DNA of 64,000 nt from Liolophura sinensis (GCF_032854445.1 NC_088301.1:4265703-4329702), one strand, 5' to 3'. Positions 12,565-25,243 are shown, numbered from the stretch's first letter. The notes: generated from the letters alone by a model not told the origin. A program made the numbers and translations.

Positions 12565-12828
12565 ATTTTAGTGTAAGTCTTACAATGGCGGCCTAACATT
12601 TGTTGTATAAATCCTTCAATCGTGGCCTACCATTTGTTGTATAAATCTTACAATCGCGGCCTGACATTTGTTATATAGATGTTACAATCGCGACCTAACA
12701 TTTGTGTTACAAATCCTACAATCGCGGCTTAACATTTGTTAAACAGATTTTAAAATGGCGGCCTAACATATACTATATAAATCTTACAATCGCGGCCTAA
12801 CATTTGTTATATAAATTTTACAATCTTA
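12565..12828. repeat. 34-bp degenerate tandem repeat
   Basis: Seven to eight units of about 34 bp with the pattern GCGGCCTAACATTTGTTGTA followed by TAAATCTTACAATC. Units differ by several substitutions (GCGACC, GTGGCC, GCGGCTT), so the array is old. It has no coding potential. Confidence 0.85.
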
Positions 12829-13648
12829 GTATTGTTATATACTAAACTGTGAAGTGTGTATAACAAAACAATGGCCGTTTGAGAGCTACGGAAATGTTTG
12901 CGGTTTCTAACCTGCTACTGAGGACGATTAAAACTGAAAACAATGCAAAACTTACCGCGTTGCTTGATAAGGAATGAGTGACTGGCGCCGATGATAGTGA
13001 ATTCATGTGTTTTGCGTTGAACTGCTTAAAAGGTGACAGGTCACTTTACCAGGTGTTTAAAAGTACTCATCAATATGGAAGCTGATAGCGGCCATCCGTG
13101 CTTTCGTCCTTTCTGTTGTTTATTTAGACCAGAAAACAACTACGAAAGGACGAAACAACGAAAGGGCGAGGCAAAAGTGCGAGGCAAAAAATAGAAAAGA
13201 CGAAAAAAAAAGTACAAAAGGGCGAGGCGAAAGTACAAAAGTGCGAGGTGGCAAAACCTTGTTGTTTTGCTTCATAATGATTTGAGGGCGGTGTGGATTT
13301 AGAGATGGGTGTTTGGAATTTGAAGCCATGTAGAACATTTGCAGAGACAGTATAGTGTAGGCTGTGTTACTGCATGGAGATTGTTCTAAACAGCTTGTTC
13401 GTGCAGCTATTGTAAAACAAATTACTTTCGACGGCCATTGTCCAGCATGCAACTTGCTTTTGAATAGTAAAGACGTCACCCGAGGCAATGAGTTCTTGGT
13501 GTTGAAACTAAGCTTATGGAGTTTAACATTACGAATTAGAAAAAGTATTGTAGTTGTATTGTATTGTAATAATATGGACGTTCAACATATCACTGCGTAG
13601 CGCTTATGTTGTTATGTGTCACTAACTAAAGGCAATTTTGGTAGCGAG

Positions 13649-13682
13649 TATTCAGCTGTCTGATTTTACAGACAGCTGAATA
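13649..13682. repeat. Perfect 14-bp-arm hairpin with CAGCTG cores
   Basis: The arms TATTCAGCTGTCTG and CAGACAGCTGAATA are exact reverse complements around the loop ATTTTA. It could be a very short foldback element or a structured RNA; nothing next to it decides. Confidence 0.85.
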
Positions 13683-14535
13683 TAGGCGACTCCATTAATA
13701 CTATTACTATTAATACTATATGTATTCGGTGAAACACGCAGTTTAATAGCCTAAATGTATAAAACTCTCTTCCCATTTTTTCTAGCTGGACAATTTTTTT
13801 CCCTTTGTCAAAATTAATTTAAAAAATATAGGCCGTATATACAGTCTAAAACCTCAGGCTAAAGTTGTATCATTTGCCATAAGCAGGGAAATAGGGAAAT
13901 TCTCATGGTTTTTCAAACACAAGGCAGTGAAGATTTCCGAGAGTTCAAATCTGGCGCGGATTTGACTTGAAACTGATTATTAAATTAAATAGTAGTAGGA
14001 ACTTCAGGTGATTTTTTAAAATTACATGCATCGAGCTAAAAATAACACCATCGGAAATAGTTCGGCGTATGATTTTCAAAACATTTCTCAGAATGAAAAT
14101 CCGTGCAGTAGTTTTCGATGAATTCAATTTTTAAGATCCCAGAAGGGGTCATTTATTAGAAAAATGGATTGTATGGAAAGGATAGGAAATGGGTCCGTCA
14201 TGATGGCACAAGTTTTCCACTTTATGACATGCCAGGGTTCACTCATTAAAATCCGAACTTAATATTATTCAGCGTATAAGACGAAATTTGGCAGCCCTCT
14301 TAATGATGTATGTTGTATAAATTAATATCATTTAAATTTTACAAATTTTAAAATTGTGGCCTATTTTGCATAACATTTGGATATTAATAGACAATTAAAA
14401 CACGGCTTTGGTATTTAGAGCCTCTATATCAAGCCCAGCCGAGAAGATATTGGCAAGAAATTACTGAATCAGATATGGTATAGGAGTAGGTTGGATTTTT
14501 GATGACAAAAACAGTTTCTAAACACATTTACACTA

Positions 14536-14947
14536 GTTACCATGGCAACAGGATATTTTTATGGAAAATGATGGTTTCAGAGGTAATTTGGGGGGCATTT
14601 TATTCCACCATCAACTTCATACAATTCATTAAAATGCGCCGTTACACAAAAAGTCACAAATTACCGCTAAAACAAAATTTGAGGCCTATTTTGGTTACCA
14701 TGGCAACATGGTTACCATTACCATAAGTGTATAGTCATGAAGGTAATCCAACAATTACAGTGGTTTCCATGGAAACGCAGTGGTAATATGTAGGAAATGG
14801 CTTCTCAGAGGTTTTAAATAATATTGTTGCATCTTCTTTCATGTAAAAAAAAAAGGCTGAAAAAGAGATCAACTTTCAGCCATGAGATTTTTTTTTTTGC
14901 TTTATTGTCTATATTATAAGCTGGTTTCCATAGCAACATGGTTCTGT
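14536..14947. promoter_or_regulatory. Four X-box (RFX-type) palindromes
   Basis: GTTACCATGGCAAC at 14536-14549 and 14694-14707, the perfect palindrome GTTTCCATGGAAAC at 14763-14776, and GTTTCCATAGCAAC at 14934-14947. They match the established RFX-factor X-box form GTTNCCATGGNAAC. They lie in repeat DNA with no gene nearby, so function is not implied. Confidence 0.6.
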
Positions 14948-16311
14948 TAAAATCAATGAAGATTGCTTTTTGTGTGATTATATACATGTATCCTCACACG
15001 ATGTATAAAAGCATATAATTAGCCTATGTTATATGTGCACTGAAATTTCTTTTCACTTCATAAAGTTTTCTTTGTCGTTCCCATGCCATTACTTTCTAAT
15101 ATATGTGTTAATAAGTCTTTATGGTACATTTTCTTATGATTGTCTATTCTATGAAAGAAAACATGGCAGTAGAACAATGTTTCGCCGTTTAAATTCGTTT
15201 TGGCTGAAAGTTTTAACCATCTTCAGCTTCATGCTGGTTTCCATGACAGCGACAATTAGTTGTAAGCGGGCCAGACTTTATTGTTCATCTTAGTATTATT
15301 TCAACAGTATATCAAGTGTAACAAACAGGTGACCCACCCAATTTTGTGCTTTCCGTATCTTCTGTGACCGGGATGAGATTTGCATTCACCAGTACCCCTA
15401 TTGTAAATACGGGGTCATTGCGTCAGGTATAGGCCTATATACTTTGTGTAATTCTATTTTACATCGTGGTCCGGATGAGCTGGGTGATTTTAACGCGTGC
15501 ACACTCTCTTCCCAATCCAACATTAGATGGCTTTTTTCCCCCACTATGTTGAAAAATATATAGTCAGTCAACTTACTAACAAACAAGCGCTTACCGGACT
15601 TTCTCCCCCCCCACCCCCAACACAAACACGCACAAAAAAACCCCTCAGACACGTGCAAGTGACCCCAAAGGAAATCCATACAGGCCTACACCACCGTAGA
15701 GCATCATAAACTTTCTGTTCTTCCACATTTACACTGCAGTAAAATGAACAACAAAGACTATAGATAAAAATCATTATTTCTTAATCAAATAGATTAAGTG
15801 ACGACACCATGGATTTTTATTTATCTATAATTGCGTCTGGTTAAATACACAGTTTGGGATATCATACAGTTTAGAGCTTGATTCTCTATGGTTTTCACAA
15901 ATAATGTGAAGAAAGAAAGTATTAAAATTTAAGTTAAGAATTAAGAAATGCTTCACTTTAGCTGTCGATCATATCAGGCTTGTACGAAGCCTTTGACACT
16001 GAAAAACAAAATCGCCTCATCTGTGGCTGTCATGTAAAAACATAGTCCACAATATTTAACTTGGAATCACGACTCCTAAACTCTGCGCACTTTTTAAACT
16101 CAAGTCTCGGGGCACCAATTAACTTTGAATGGCTGAAAATTCGACTATTTCATTTTATAATAACTTTTTTGATATTTATAATAATCCGTTAAAAAAAGCT
16201 AATACAGGAGAATGTAATATATACACAAAGGTAACATAACTTGTAACACAACTGGACTAACTCCTACCCGACAACGCACGCCACTCCCGTAACATCAGGG
16301 TATTTCTAGAA

Positions 16312-16443
16312 AATACCTGCGGATGGTCGTGGGTTTCCCGCGGGCTCTGCCCGGTTTCCTCCCACCATAATGCTGGCCGCCGTCGTACAAGTGACATATT
16401 CTTGAGTACGGCGTAAAACACCAATCAAATAACTAAATAAATT
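16312..16443 (+). mobile_element. SINE family I, 3' half
   Basis: Begins at the ACCTGCGGATGGTCGTGGGT segment of the body and runs through GCTGGCCGCCGTCGTA to the tail GTACGGCGTAAAACACC and AAATAACTAAATAAA. The head is missing. Confidence 0.9.
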
Positions 16444-17458
16444 TCTAGAAAACAGGCGAGAATAAAAAACATTTTGGTCATAAGACCTGGGGTATAAAAT
16501 CGTAACCACTAAGTTTGTGCATAATGTTTGCTATAATCTGTGGTCTAGGCCTACATACCTCCTAAAGTCAGTGAATTATACTAATGTTTCACTTTGAAAA
16601 TGAAATAAATAGCATATACAAGATACAAACGTTCGAGTTTCTTTATTTCGTATTTACTTGATCAAACCAACCGAATATGACATGATCAGAAATGAGAGTT
16701 AGGCCTGTCTCCCATACTCCTTACACCAACATCACTGCCACCACGAGCATATTTTATACAGAAATCTTGAACAACGCCGAGGTGACTGGGGTCAGGGTGA
16801 TGAGGCAGGAAGTGATGTTAGAAAAAATCAAAACTCTGTCTAAACCTTTGCTAATACTTTATACACATGTATTCTATTTATCTAAAGTATGATCGGTATG
16901 ATTCCAACCAACACCTGAAAAATTTTATTGATGAATGCTCATTAAGTAGTTCCGCGCGAGGACACAAGTGGTAAGACGAAGCCTAAACAAGCCTACGTGC
17001 GCCAAGCAGGCACAAACGGTCAAGTTTGTCTAGTGGTGGCAGTGATGTAAAGCGAGTGTCAGATCGACACATGCCATGTAAGGAGTATGCCTATCGCTGT
17101 GTTTAGAACAGACGTCATCCAATTAGAAAACAGTAACCAAAAGGATTGACGCTTTACACATAAAGAAAAAAATTGTTTTATTGCACGATATCAATTTCTC
17201 TGCTACATCTAGAACGCAAAGGGATTTCAGAGATAGGCCTACCGTATTTATATAACAATTGTCTTAATGGGTATACATAATTGTACCCAATGGGAATTTT
17301 TTTTTCGGTTAGCCCTGGACATACCACCGGGCATTTATTGACCTTTGGCCATGAATTTACAGCCTTAAAATACCCACGTTCTCATATATTGCATATGACA
17401 GTGCAATGCCAAGGAATTAGCCTTTACCTGGTGCCCATTTTCCCTGCTTGAACTAAAC

Positions 17459-18991
17459 TAGTGCTCAAAAGAAAGTATACAGCTGTTTGATCAGACATCA
17501 AATAAAAACGGAAAGAAATATATTTGAAATTATTTTTAATTCCATAAGAATATTCCATTTCACCTGAAACGTCCATACATACAGTTCATTGAATGGTGAA
17601 GGTTTGGTTTGATGGTCAGTCAAAAAGATGTGGTGTCAACAGAACATTTACACATTTGCAAAATTCAAATGAAGCATTTTTCCCTCTGGAAATGTCATTC
17701 AAATCATGCTCAGTAGCGAGTGTGGCCTCCATTGGCATTGATGCAGGCCACAACACGTCGCCGCATTGATGACGTCAGGCGTCGAATGACGTTAGGTGTG
17801 ATTCGTTGCCATTCTTGTTGGAGACACTCTTCCAGATGTTGAACGGTCACAGGTGGCACTGGCAGTCTTCTGACTTGTCTGCCCAGGTGGTCCCACAAGT
17901 ACTCAATTGGATTGAGGTCGGGTGAACATGCCGGTCATGGTAAGAGATCGATGTTGGCGTTCTGTAGAAAGTTGTTCGTCAATCTTGCAGTATGAGGTCT
18001 TGCATTATCATGCTGGTACAAAATTCCTCTATGCTGTTGGTGGATAAATGGCACTACAACCGGTCGTAAAACTTCATCCGTGTATCTGCGAGCATTGAGG
18101 TTCCCATGAATCACCACCAGCCTCGTCTTCAGATCGCCGCAGATGCCTCCCCACACCATCACACTACCACCTCCAACGCTCGAACTTGCTGAACGCAATT
18201 TGGCACCAAACGTTCTCCTACACGCCTGTATACCCTAGCCCGACCGTCATTTTTGTACACGCAAAACCTGCTCTCGTCGGAGAACATTACCCGTGCCCAT
18301 TCACGCCTCTGCCGGCGTAGAACGCGCCTGGCCCATATCAGCCGACGACGTTGAGTTTGAGGCGTCAGATAAACTCCACAATACGGTCGACGTGCCCTAA
18401 TGCCGTGTTGACGTAGTCGACGGTAGACTGTGTGTCGACTAATCGGGTGCCCTAGTGCCGTCTCCGCCGTTGACGTTGCCGTTACGTTCCGATTGCGGAG
18501 GTGAATGGTCCGGATGTGTCGATCTTCAGCGGGGGTGGTGACGCGTGGTCGACCGCTCCTAGACCTGTCGGATGTAACGCCTGTCTGCCGGAGTCGCTGC
18601 ATAGGTCTGACGATAGTTGCTCTTGTGCAACCAAAGGTTCTGGCAATGGCGGCGTTGGTCGCTCCTTGCTGGGCCATGCCGACAGCTCTCTCTCGCTCAA
18701 CTTGGCTCAAACGTGGCATACCTCTGGTGTTTTTTTGACGACTGTGTTCCTAACGTTTCCCGTCGACTCATTTATACCGCCAAAATGTACGTTCATGTCG
18801 TGTTACACGTGGAAGGGCCATTTTTCGATTTTATGCTAAGTTTAGGCAAATCTTGCTTTGTTGGGCCAGTTTGTTCCCTGGATGGATCGGCGTTTACACG
18901 GGTAATAGGGCTCATCATGGATAATTTCTCAATTTTTACTTTGCGCGATTTTTATGTATTTGTTTTGGTGTATACTTTCTTTTGAGCACTA
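17459..18991 (-). mobile_element. Tc1/mariner DNA transposon, complete ends, broken transposase
   Basis: Inverted ends GTGCTCAAAAGAAAGTATAC at 17461-17480 and its complement at 18970-18989 match perfectly over 20 bp, and each is flanked by TA (17459-17460 and 18990-18991). The length is about 1.53 kb, normal for Tc1 elements. The interior encodes a Tc1 transposase on the minus strand. The recent unit copies at about 24275 and 29612 read GAACTGTATCAGCAG and lack the element, so they show the unoccupied site. The flanking bases differ slightly from a plain TA duplication (AACTAAACTA left, TAGTATATATC right), so the exact target is uncertain. Confidence 0.92.
17710..18719 (-). pseudogene. Tc1-type transposase (DD34E), frameshifted and stopped
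   Basis: The N-terminal part (18719 down to about 18190) starts MPRLSQVERERAVGMAQQGA and holds the paired-like helix-turn-helix DNA-binding region (IARTFGCTRATI...), then the first catalytic Asp in VMFSDESRFCVY. Near 18190 the frame shifts. The second part contains GGGSVMVWGGICGDL and the second Asp in YQHDNARPHTA. An in-frame TGA at 17935-17937 replaces the usual Trp before PACSPDLNPIEYLWDHLG, which holds the catalytic Glu. With the stop counted as one residue, 34 positions separate the second Asp and the Glu, as in Tc1. One frameshift plus one nonsense codon means this copy cannot make transposase, although its ends are intact. Confidence 0.93.
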
Positions 18992-19938
18992 GTATATATC
19001 AGCAGTATAAGAGCTTTCTAAAGTTCTCCGAAAAATGTTTCAGTTTAAAATTGTTTATCAATGCAAGAATTTAATGATTTATCCGAAGTTATTTCAAATG
19101 GCAATATGTCATTCACAGTTTCCATTTAATTTCCAAATAGTTCAGGGCTAATATTCTAAGATCAGCGCACCTTGTGTAACCACTAGTTTATTCTGTCAGA
19201 CATATATACTTTGTACAAAGCTCAGCTTACTGTGGTCAGGAGGAGCTGAGTTACCCGAACCCTTGTTTAGCACTACCTTTGCCCTCCATCAATAGACCAT
19301 TATCTGTTTTGTCACTTGTCGTTCTAGCTACTGTTGTCAAGGAAGAAAAGAACTATAAATTTTGATTAGACAAAATGCTCACACTTGGGTTATCTCTTAA
19401 ACAAAACATCCGTCTAACGACTTACCATAGAATGACCTCATGAATTGAAGTACGGCTTTCTATTTATTCATTAATTTATTTATTTATTCATTTATTTATT
19501 CATTTCTGTTATCTTTTAAACTAAACATGACTCAACATGCCTTGTCTCAATTCATGAGAATTCTATTTATTTAGTGGTGTTTAACGCCGTACTCAAGACG
19601 GGGACTAAATGCCAAATATTCTTACTACAAGGTTTTCTGCGCTTCTCACAATAATTGACAACTTTATTAGATTGTCGAATTAAAATAAACAAATCATTAA
19701 GTGTTGACAACTATAGGCATATAAATCATTAGTTAAATGGTCTGTGTATGTAAATTCTTTTTAACATTGGTAAAGGTCTAGTAAGTTGAATAAATGGGTT
19801 TTCAATTGCCCAATTCATTCGTGGGGTATTTTTGCAGATGTGATATGCATCTGTGCCTCAGAATCAACTAGCCATCTCTACTGCCACAAACCAAACCATA
19901 ACTTAAGTCTCTATTGTGTCCGTGAGTCGCGTTCTCGG

Positions 19939-20259
19939 GTGAGTAAGTGAATGCTTGGGGTTTAACGTCGTACTTAACATTTTTTCAGTCATATGACGAC
20001 GAAGGAATCCTTAGAGCTGCTTCACTAAGACACCTTACCGAAAACAAGTAAACTGCCCCGCCCGAGACATTATATATACTGATACACGTCAACCAGTCGT
20101 TGCACTATCCTCCTCATGCTAAACGCCAGGCGACGAAGTTACAACTTCCTCTTTTAAGGTCTTAGGTCTGACGCGACCCAGGATTGACCCTGGATCTACC
20201 GCTCTGGAAGCGAGTTTCTTTATTTCTAAATACCAACTGTGCTATCGGGGCCAGTCACG
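19939..20259 (-). mobile_element. SINE family II in unit copy 1
   Basis: Minus orientation. The tail complement (GTGAGTAAGTGAATGC...GGGGTTTAACGTCGTACTTAA) comes first, then the body with the GAAGTTACAACTTCCTC palindrome, then the tRNA-like head ending in the complement of CCCCGATAGCACAG. A short segment of the head is replaced by GAAGCGAGTTTCTTTATTTC compared with copy 3, and an internal piece (ACGGATGTTCACC in copy 3) is missing. Confidence 0.88.
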
Positions 20260-22295
20260 TACTCGAATCCAGCTCGATCGCGGGTGGATTCATCGCCTGG
20301 GGTCTTATTGTAAGCTGTAAAATATTGATATCATTTACTGAATTCAGGATATCATCTGAATGCCGACATATTTTAGGAAAAAAATCCATATATTTATTTT
20401 AAGAATACCATATAAATAAAGAAACAATGCGTAAGGAAATGCATGATTTATGTGTAACTCTTTTCGATTGTAGAAAATTTACACACCATAACTCCTTAGT
20501 AAAATATTTAAAAAATGTACAATTTTCTTACGCACAATAGAGTATACCTAAAGTGATCTGTAGGGAGAAAATTACAGGTGATTTTGCACTGCGCAGGGGT
20601 TGTCTCCCTTTTATAGGCTGACACGTTCAGTGGTTGGAGCAGCGAGTATCCATGACTTCAGTGGGTTCTTTGAACAATTTTTCAACATTTGAAATAGTTT
20701 AGAAATACAAGAATTGCCTGACTTATCCGACATGAATGGATGAAAATATGTCAATCAACGCTTCTGTGGAATATATATATATATTTCAGGGGGGGGGGGG
20801 GGGTTAAGGGAACTAAAACCCCTGATGTAAACACGTGTTCATTGTGTTAGGTATATATACTTTGTGCAATGCCAACAAAAGCGTGGTCCGGAGGAGCTGG
20901 GTTATCTTGAATCATTCACAATCTCTTCCCACTCCAACATTAGACCGCTTTTTTTTTTCTTTTTTTTTTCCCCCTTCCCACATTCTGATGATTAATATGT
21001 AGGTAATGAACTTACTAACCAAGCAAGCTCCGTTTTGTTAACGGAAGACACCGGTCTAACCTCTACCTGTATCACATGGCATGGTATAGACCTTATTCTG
21101 GTGCAGATTTCAGAATAACACTTGTATTCTTAAAAATGGTTGAATTGCAAACAGAAATATTGAATAGTGTAACGCCTTGCGTGCATTTCTTGGAGTTGTA
21201 ATGTATATCCCTGAATATAAAATTCCCACGGACCATAACACTGTTGTCATCCAATATATGCATGAGTTTGGAAATACAGTAGTATTTGTAGTCGTCATAT
21301 TGCACTCTGTCAACTGGAATTGTACTTAACTGTATTGAAATCGAAGTGTACTTTTCATCTTCTAATTCAACATTATTAGTACATCAGTTGTTTTATTAAA
21401 GATATAAAATAATGGACCTTGGTGAGATTATATAGGGCCTAAGTAGTAGGTACAACGTTGCTGGGTATACATTTGTGCAGTCTATAACCTTGTGAGTCTA
21501 TTGAAAACCACTGTGTTCTTACAGCGGGTTTTAATCGCAGTGTGCACAGTCTACATATAAAGGAGAACGTTTAATTCTGCTATATAGCCGTGTAATAACA
21601 GAAGGTGGGAGGTGAGGAGACGTTTATCACATCCGGTCGTGCCTCATTCACTGGGCTTTCTGCATGTCCGTGGTAATGTGGCGGTGGCAGTGATGCTAAA
21701 TCAGTACAAATGAAGCCCTAAACAACGAGTCACACAAGATGCGGGTCCAGTCCACGTCTTGTACAGGCTATGTGTAGATTCTGTATCTCTCTTTGTTCAT
21801 AACAGAACTTTAGTGAGTATGGAAGCCGGCTGAGGACATATTGCCCTGCGGCTTCAGGTACCATGACCAATCACACCAATGGTGACCGTGTGTGCCGTAA
21901 TTGTTGTGTATAACCGAATACTTTATCAATTTTGTAATTACAATGCTAATTCACTAATAATATTCATACAGGGACTCTCTGTGCTGAGCGCCATGGGAGG
22001 TAGCGACAAGTACCATTTGTTATAGCCAGGCTCAGTCTGCCTGCTTTATGCAGTGTAATAAGGGACACATGCACTTGCGTATGGAGTGCACATGTATTTA
22101 GAAACACTAGTAAGGCGGTTCACGTGTTAGATCAGGACCCTGTATATTGCTTGTCTAGTCAGGCTAATGTCCACACAGAATTTGTTGGACAAAGTATTCA
22201 GGCAATATTGTCGTAAGAAATTACTCAATCCAACATGGTATAGAAGTGGGTTGGATTTTCGATGACAAAAACGGTTTCTAAACAGATTTACACTG

Positions 22296-22632
22296 GTTAC
22301 CATGGCAGTAGGATAAATTTTTATGAGAAAATGATTTATATGTCACAGAGGTAATTTTTTGGGCATTTTATGCCACTGTTAACTTCATATAATTTATTCA
22401 TTTCCTGTTACACAAAAAGTCACAAATCACCACTAAAACAACTTTTGGTTCCTATTTTCGTTACCATGGCATCAGCATTTTCTAGATATACTAGTAACAC
22501 AGAATATATCAGCATGATAGCCTCGAAAGCCTTGAAAAGATATGTCGAGAAGACAGTTAACTAAACGAAAGGTATGTGTTAAGTGTACAGTCATGTAGGT
22601 AATCTAACAATTGTAGTGGTTTCCATGGCAAC
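22296..22632. promoter_or_regulatory. X-box (RFX-type) palindromes in unit copy 1
   Basis: GTTACCATGGCAGT at 22296-22309, GTTACCATGGCATC starting 22460 and GTTTCCATGGCAAC at 22619-22632. A fourth site (near 22722, GTTTCGATGGTTCAAC) is decayed. They occupy the positions equivalent to the sites at 14536-14947. Confidence 0.55.
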
Positions 22633-22865
22633 ACTATGGTAATATGTTGGAAATGGTTTCTGAAACCAACTGTCAGCCATGAGGTTAATTCGTTTCTTTA
22701 TTGTTTATATTATAAGCTGGTTTCGATGGTTCAACATGGTTAGAATCAGTGAAGATTGGTTTCTGTGTGATTATATACATGAATTCTCATACGGTGTATA
22801 GCCTATGATAGGCTAAACATATAATTAACCTATGTTATATGTGCATTGAAAAATTTTTCTTTGGG

Positions 22866-23117
22866 GCCTCCGTAGCTCAGTTGGTTAGCGCGCTAGCGCA
22901 GCGTAATGACCCAGGAGTCTCTCACCAATGCAGTCGCTGTAAGTACGTCCAGCTCATGCTGGCTTCCTCTCCGGTCGTACGTGGGACGGTCTGCCAAGAA
23001 CCTCCGGATGGTCGTGGGATTCCCGGTTTCCACCTATCATAATGCTGGCCGCCGTCGTATAAGTGAAATATTCTTGAGTACGGCGTAAAACACCAAATAA
23101 ATAAATAAATAAATAAA
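22866..23117 (+). mobile_element. SINE family I, full length, in unit copy 1
   Basis: The head GGCCTCCGTAGCTCAGTTGG with GCGCGCTAGCGCAGCG resembles the 5' half of a tRNA (A box TAGCTCAGTTGG). The B-box region is degraded. The body and the tail GTACGGCGTAAAACACC plus AAATAAATAAATAAA are complete. The old unit copy at about 15050 has the uninterrupted target, so the insertion happened before the recent duplications but after the split from the old copy. Confidence 0.92.
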
Positions 23118-24847
23118 AATGTTCTTACTTCATAAAGTTTTCTTTGTCGTTACTATGACAGTGATTTTCTAATAAATGTGCTAACAAGTCTTTATGGTAT
23201 CTTTATGTATGATTATCTAGTCAGTTAAAAGAAACATGGTAGTGGAACAAAATATTTGGCCGTTTAAAGTCTTTTTCACGGAAAGATTTAACCATTTTCA
23301 GCTTCATGACAGCGACAATTGGTTATAAGCGGGCCAGCCTCTATTTTTCATCTCAATGTCATTTCAACAATATATCGCACGCACCAAACAACCAAGTGAC
23401 CAACTCAATTTTATTCTTCCAGTATCTTGTGTGGCAGGGATAAGTATTCGTAATTTCTCTGAAAATGGATGTCAAACATCTGTACAGTGGCAGCTTGAGT
23501 ATTTTCTGTCATTTTGCAATGCACCTTTATATTCACATGCATTTAATGAGAAGATTTTTTTATGATGACAAACAAATCGAAATGTTTCTGTTGAAACTGC
23601 TGGATACATGTAGGTTGATATGTACTTTACTTTCAAGCAAAGGTTCAAAACAATACTCCTACCATATCTACCGTGTTTAGTCATTCAGTGATCAGTATCT
23701 GAAGGTTTTAACAGTGGCTATTGGTGAAGTAACAAATTTGACAATTAAGCAGCATGTATTTATTAAAGAATTTTGGAGAAACACATCTACATATAAACTA
23801 CTGTAGTTCAAGCCATGTGTTCTTTCAAACACACAATAGCGTGTAGTCTGGCAGAAGGAACTATTGCACGTTATTGTGCGATGCGCAGGAGTTGCCGCCC
23901 CTTTCAGCCGTTTACTTTTTTGCGTGACGCGTCAAGTATTCATGACTCTAGTTGAGTTCTTTGAACAATGTTTCAAGATTTAAAATAGTTTACAAATACG
24001 AAATTTTCGAGTTTTATCCCATATCATTTTAAATGGAAAGATATAATTTAGATTTTTATTTAAATTTGTTTTCCACATATACGTATATATAATTGTGCCC
24101 AATGGGAATATTTTTTTTGTAGTTCGCTCTGGACGTACCACTGGGCATTTATTGACCTTTCACACTGAATATACAGTTCACCTTCAGAGTACCCACGTTC
24201 TCATGTATTGCAGGTGCCCGTGCAATGTCAAGAAATTAGTTCTCTTTGCTGGTGCCCATTTTCCCTGCATGAACTGTATCAGCAGTGTATATGAACTTTG
24301 TGAAGTTCTCGGAAAAATGATTCACTCTTTAAAATCGTTTATCGGTGAAAGAATTTAATGATTTATCCGAAGTTATTTCAAACGGCAACATGTCATTAAC
24401 AGTTTCCATGTAATTTCCAAACAGTTCAGGGCTAATATTCTAATATCAGCGCACCTTGTGTAACCACGAGTTTATTCTGTCAGACATATATACTTTGTAC
24501 AAAGCTCAGCTTTCTGTGGTCAGGAGGAGCTGAGTTACCCGAACCCTTGTTTAGCACTACCTTTGCCCTCCATCAATAGACCATTATCTGTTTTGTCACT
24601 TGTCGTTCTAGCTACTATTGTCAAGGAAGAAAAGAACTATAAATTTTGATTAGACAAAATGCTCACACTTGGGTTATCTCTTAAACAAAACATCCGTCTA
24701 ACGACTTACCATAGAATGACCTCATGAATTGAAGTACGGCTTTCTATTTATTCATTAATTTATTTATTTATTCATTTATTTATTCATTTCTGTTATCTTT
24801 TAAACTAAACATGACTCAACATGCCTTGTCTCAATTCATGAGAATTC

Positions 24848-24955
24848 TATTTATTTAGTGGTGTTTAACGCCGTACTCAAGACGGGGACTCAATGTAGGG
24901 ACGAAAAGCGCACAGAGCCCAGTGAAACACAGGACCAACCGCAGGATGCCTCCAA
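24848..24955 (-). mobile_element. Family I-like SINE remnant in copy 2
   Basis: TTTATTTAGTGGTGTTTAAC followed by GCCGTACTCAAG is the inverted tail. The central part present in copy 3 (AATATATTTAACTTATACAA and on) is deleted, and the sequence resumes at TGTAGGGACGAAAAGCGCAC. Copy 1 has an even larger deletion at 19563-19600, and copy 3 (30083-30235) is the most complete. Confidence 0.75.
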
Positions 24956-25243
24956 ATCTTCTTACTACAGGGTTTTCTGCGCTTCTCACAATAATTGACA
25001 ACTTTATTAGATTGTCGAATTAAAATAAACAAATCATTAAGTGTTGACAACTATAGGCATATAAATCATTAGTTAAATGGTCTGTGTATGTAAATTCTTT
25101 TTAACATTGGTAAAGGTCTAGTAAGTTGAATAAATGGGCTTTCAATTGCCCAATTCATTCGTGGGGTATTATTGCAGATGTGATATGCACCTGTGCCTCA
25201 GAATCACTTAAATCTCTATTGCGTCCGTGAGTCGCGTTCTCGG

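Larger units (their letters stand above)
14447..17458. repeat. Old, diverged copy of the 5.3-kb duplicated unit
   Basis: The first part (14455-15390) aligns with 22215-23440 and 27530-28770. Shared landmarks are GAAATTACT.AATC, the GTTACCATGGCAAC palindromes and a TTCAACA.TATATC block. The homologous blocks are clearly more diverged than the recent copies are from one another. It lacks the family I SINE that the recent copies carry at the matching point (near 15055), so it shows the empty site. Homology resumes at 17268 (matching 24085) and is interrupted by the Tc1 element. Nothing coding was recognised. Confidence 0.75.
19141..24424. repeat. Recent 5.3-kb duplicated unit, copy 1
   Basis: From TTCAGGGCTAATATTCTA at 19141 to the same words at 24425. 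Most blocks are nearly identical to copy 2. Contents in order: a block with the motif GTGGTCAGGAGGAGCTGAG, a degraded family I SINE (19563-19600, internally deleted), a family II SINE (19939-20259), a foldback remnant (20300-20360), a second block with GTGGTCCGGAGGAGCTGGG (20875-20910), X-box palindromes and a family I SINE (22866). Which base starts a unit is arbitrary. No conserved coding sequence was supported. Confidence 0.88.

Noticed and set aside
13120-13488. 122-codon minus-strand ORF with a Phe/Leu/Ser-rich end
   Set aside because: Its C-terminus is translated purine-rich simple repeat (GAGGCGAAAGTACAAAAG words), and nothing else in it is recognisable.
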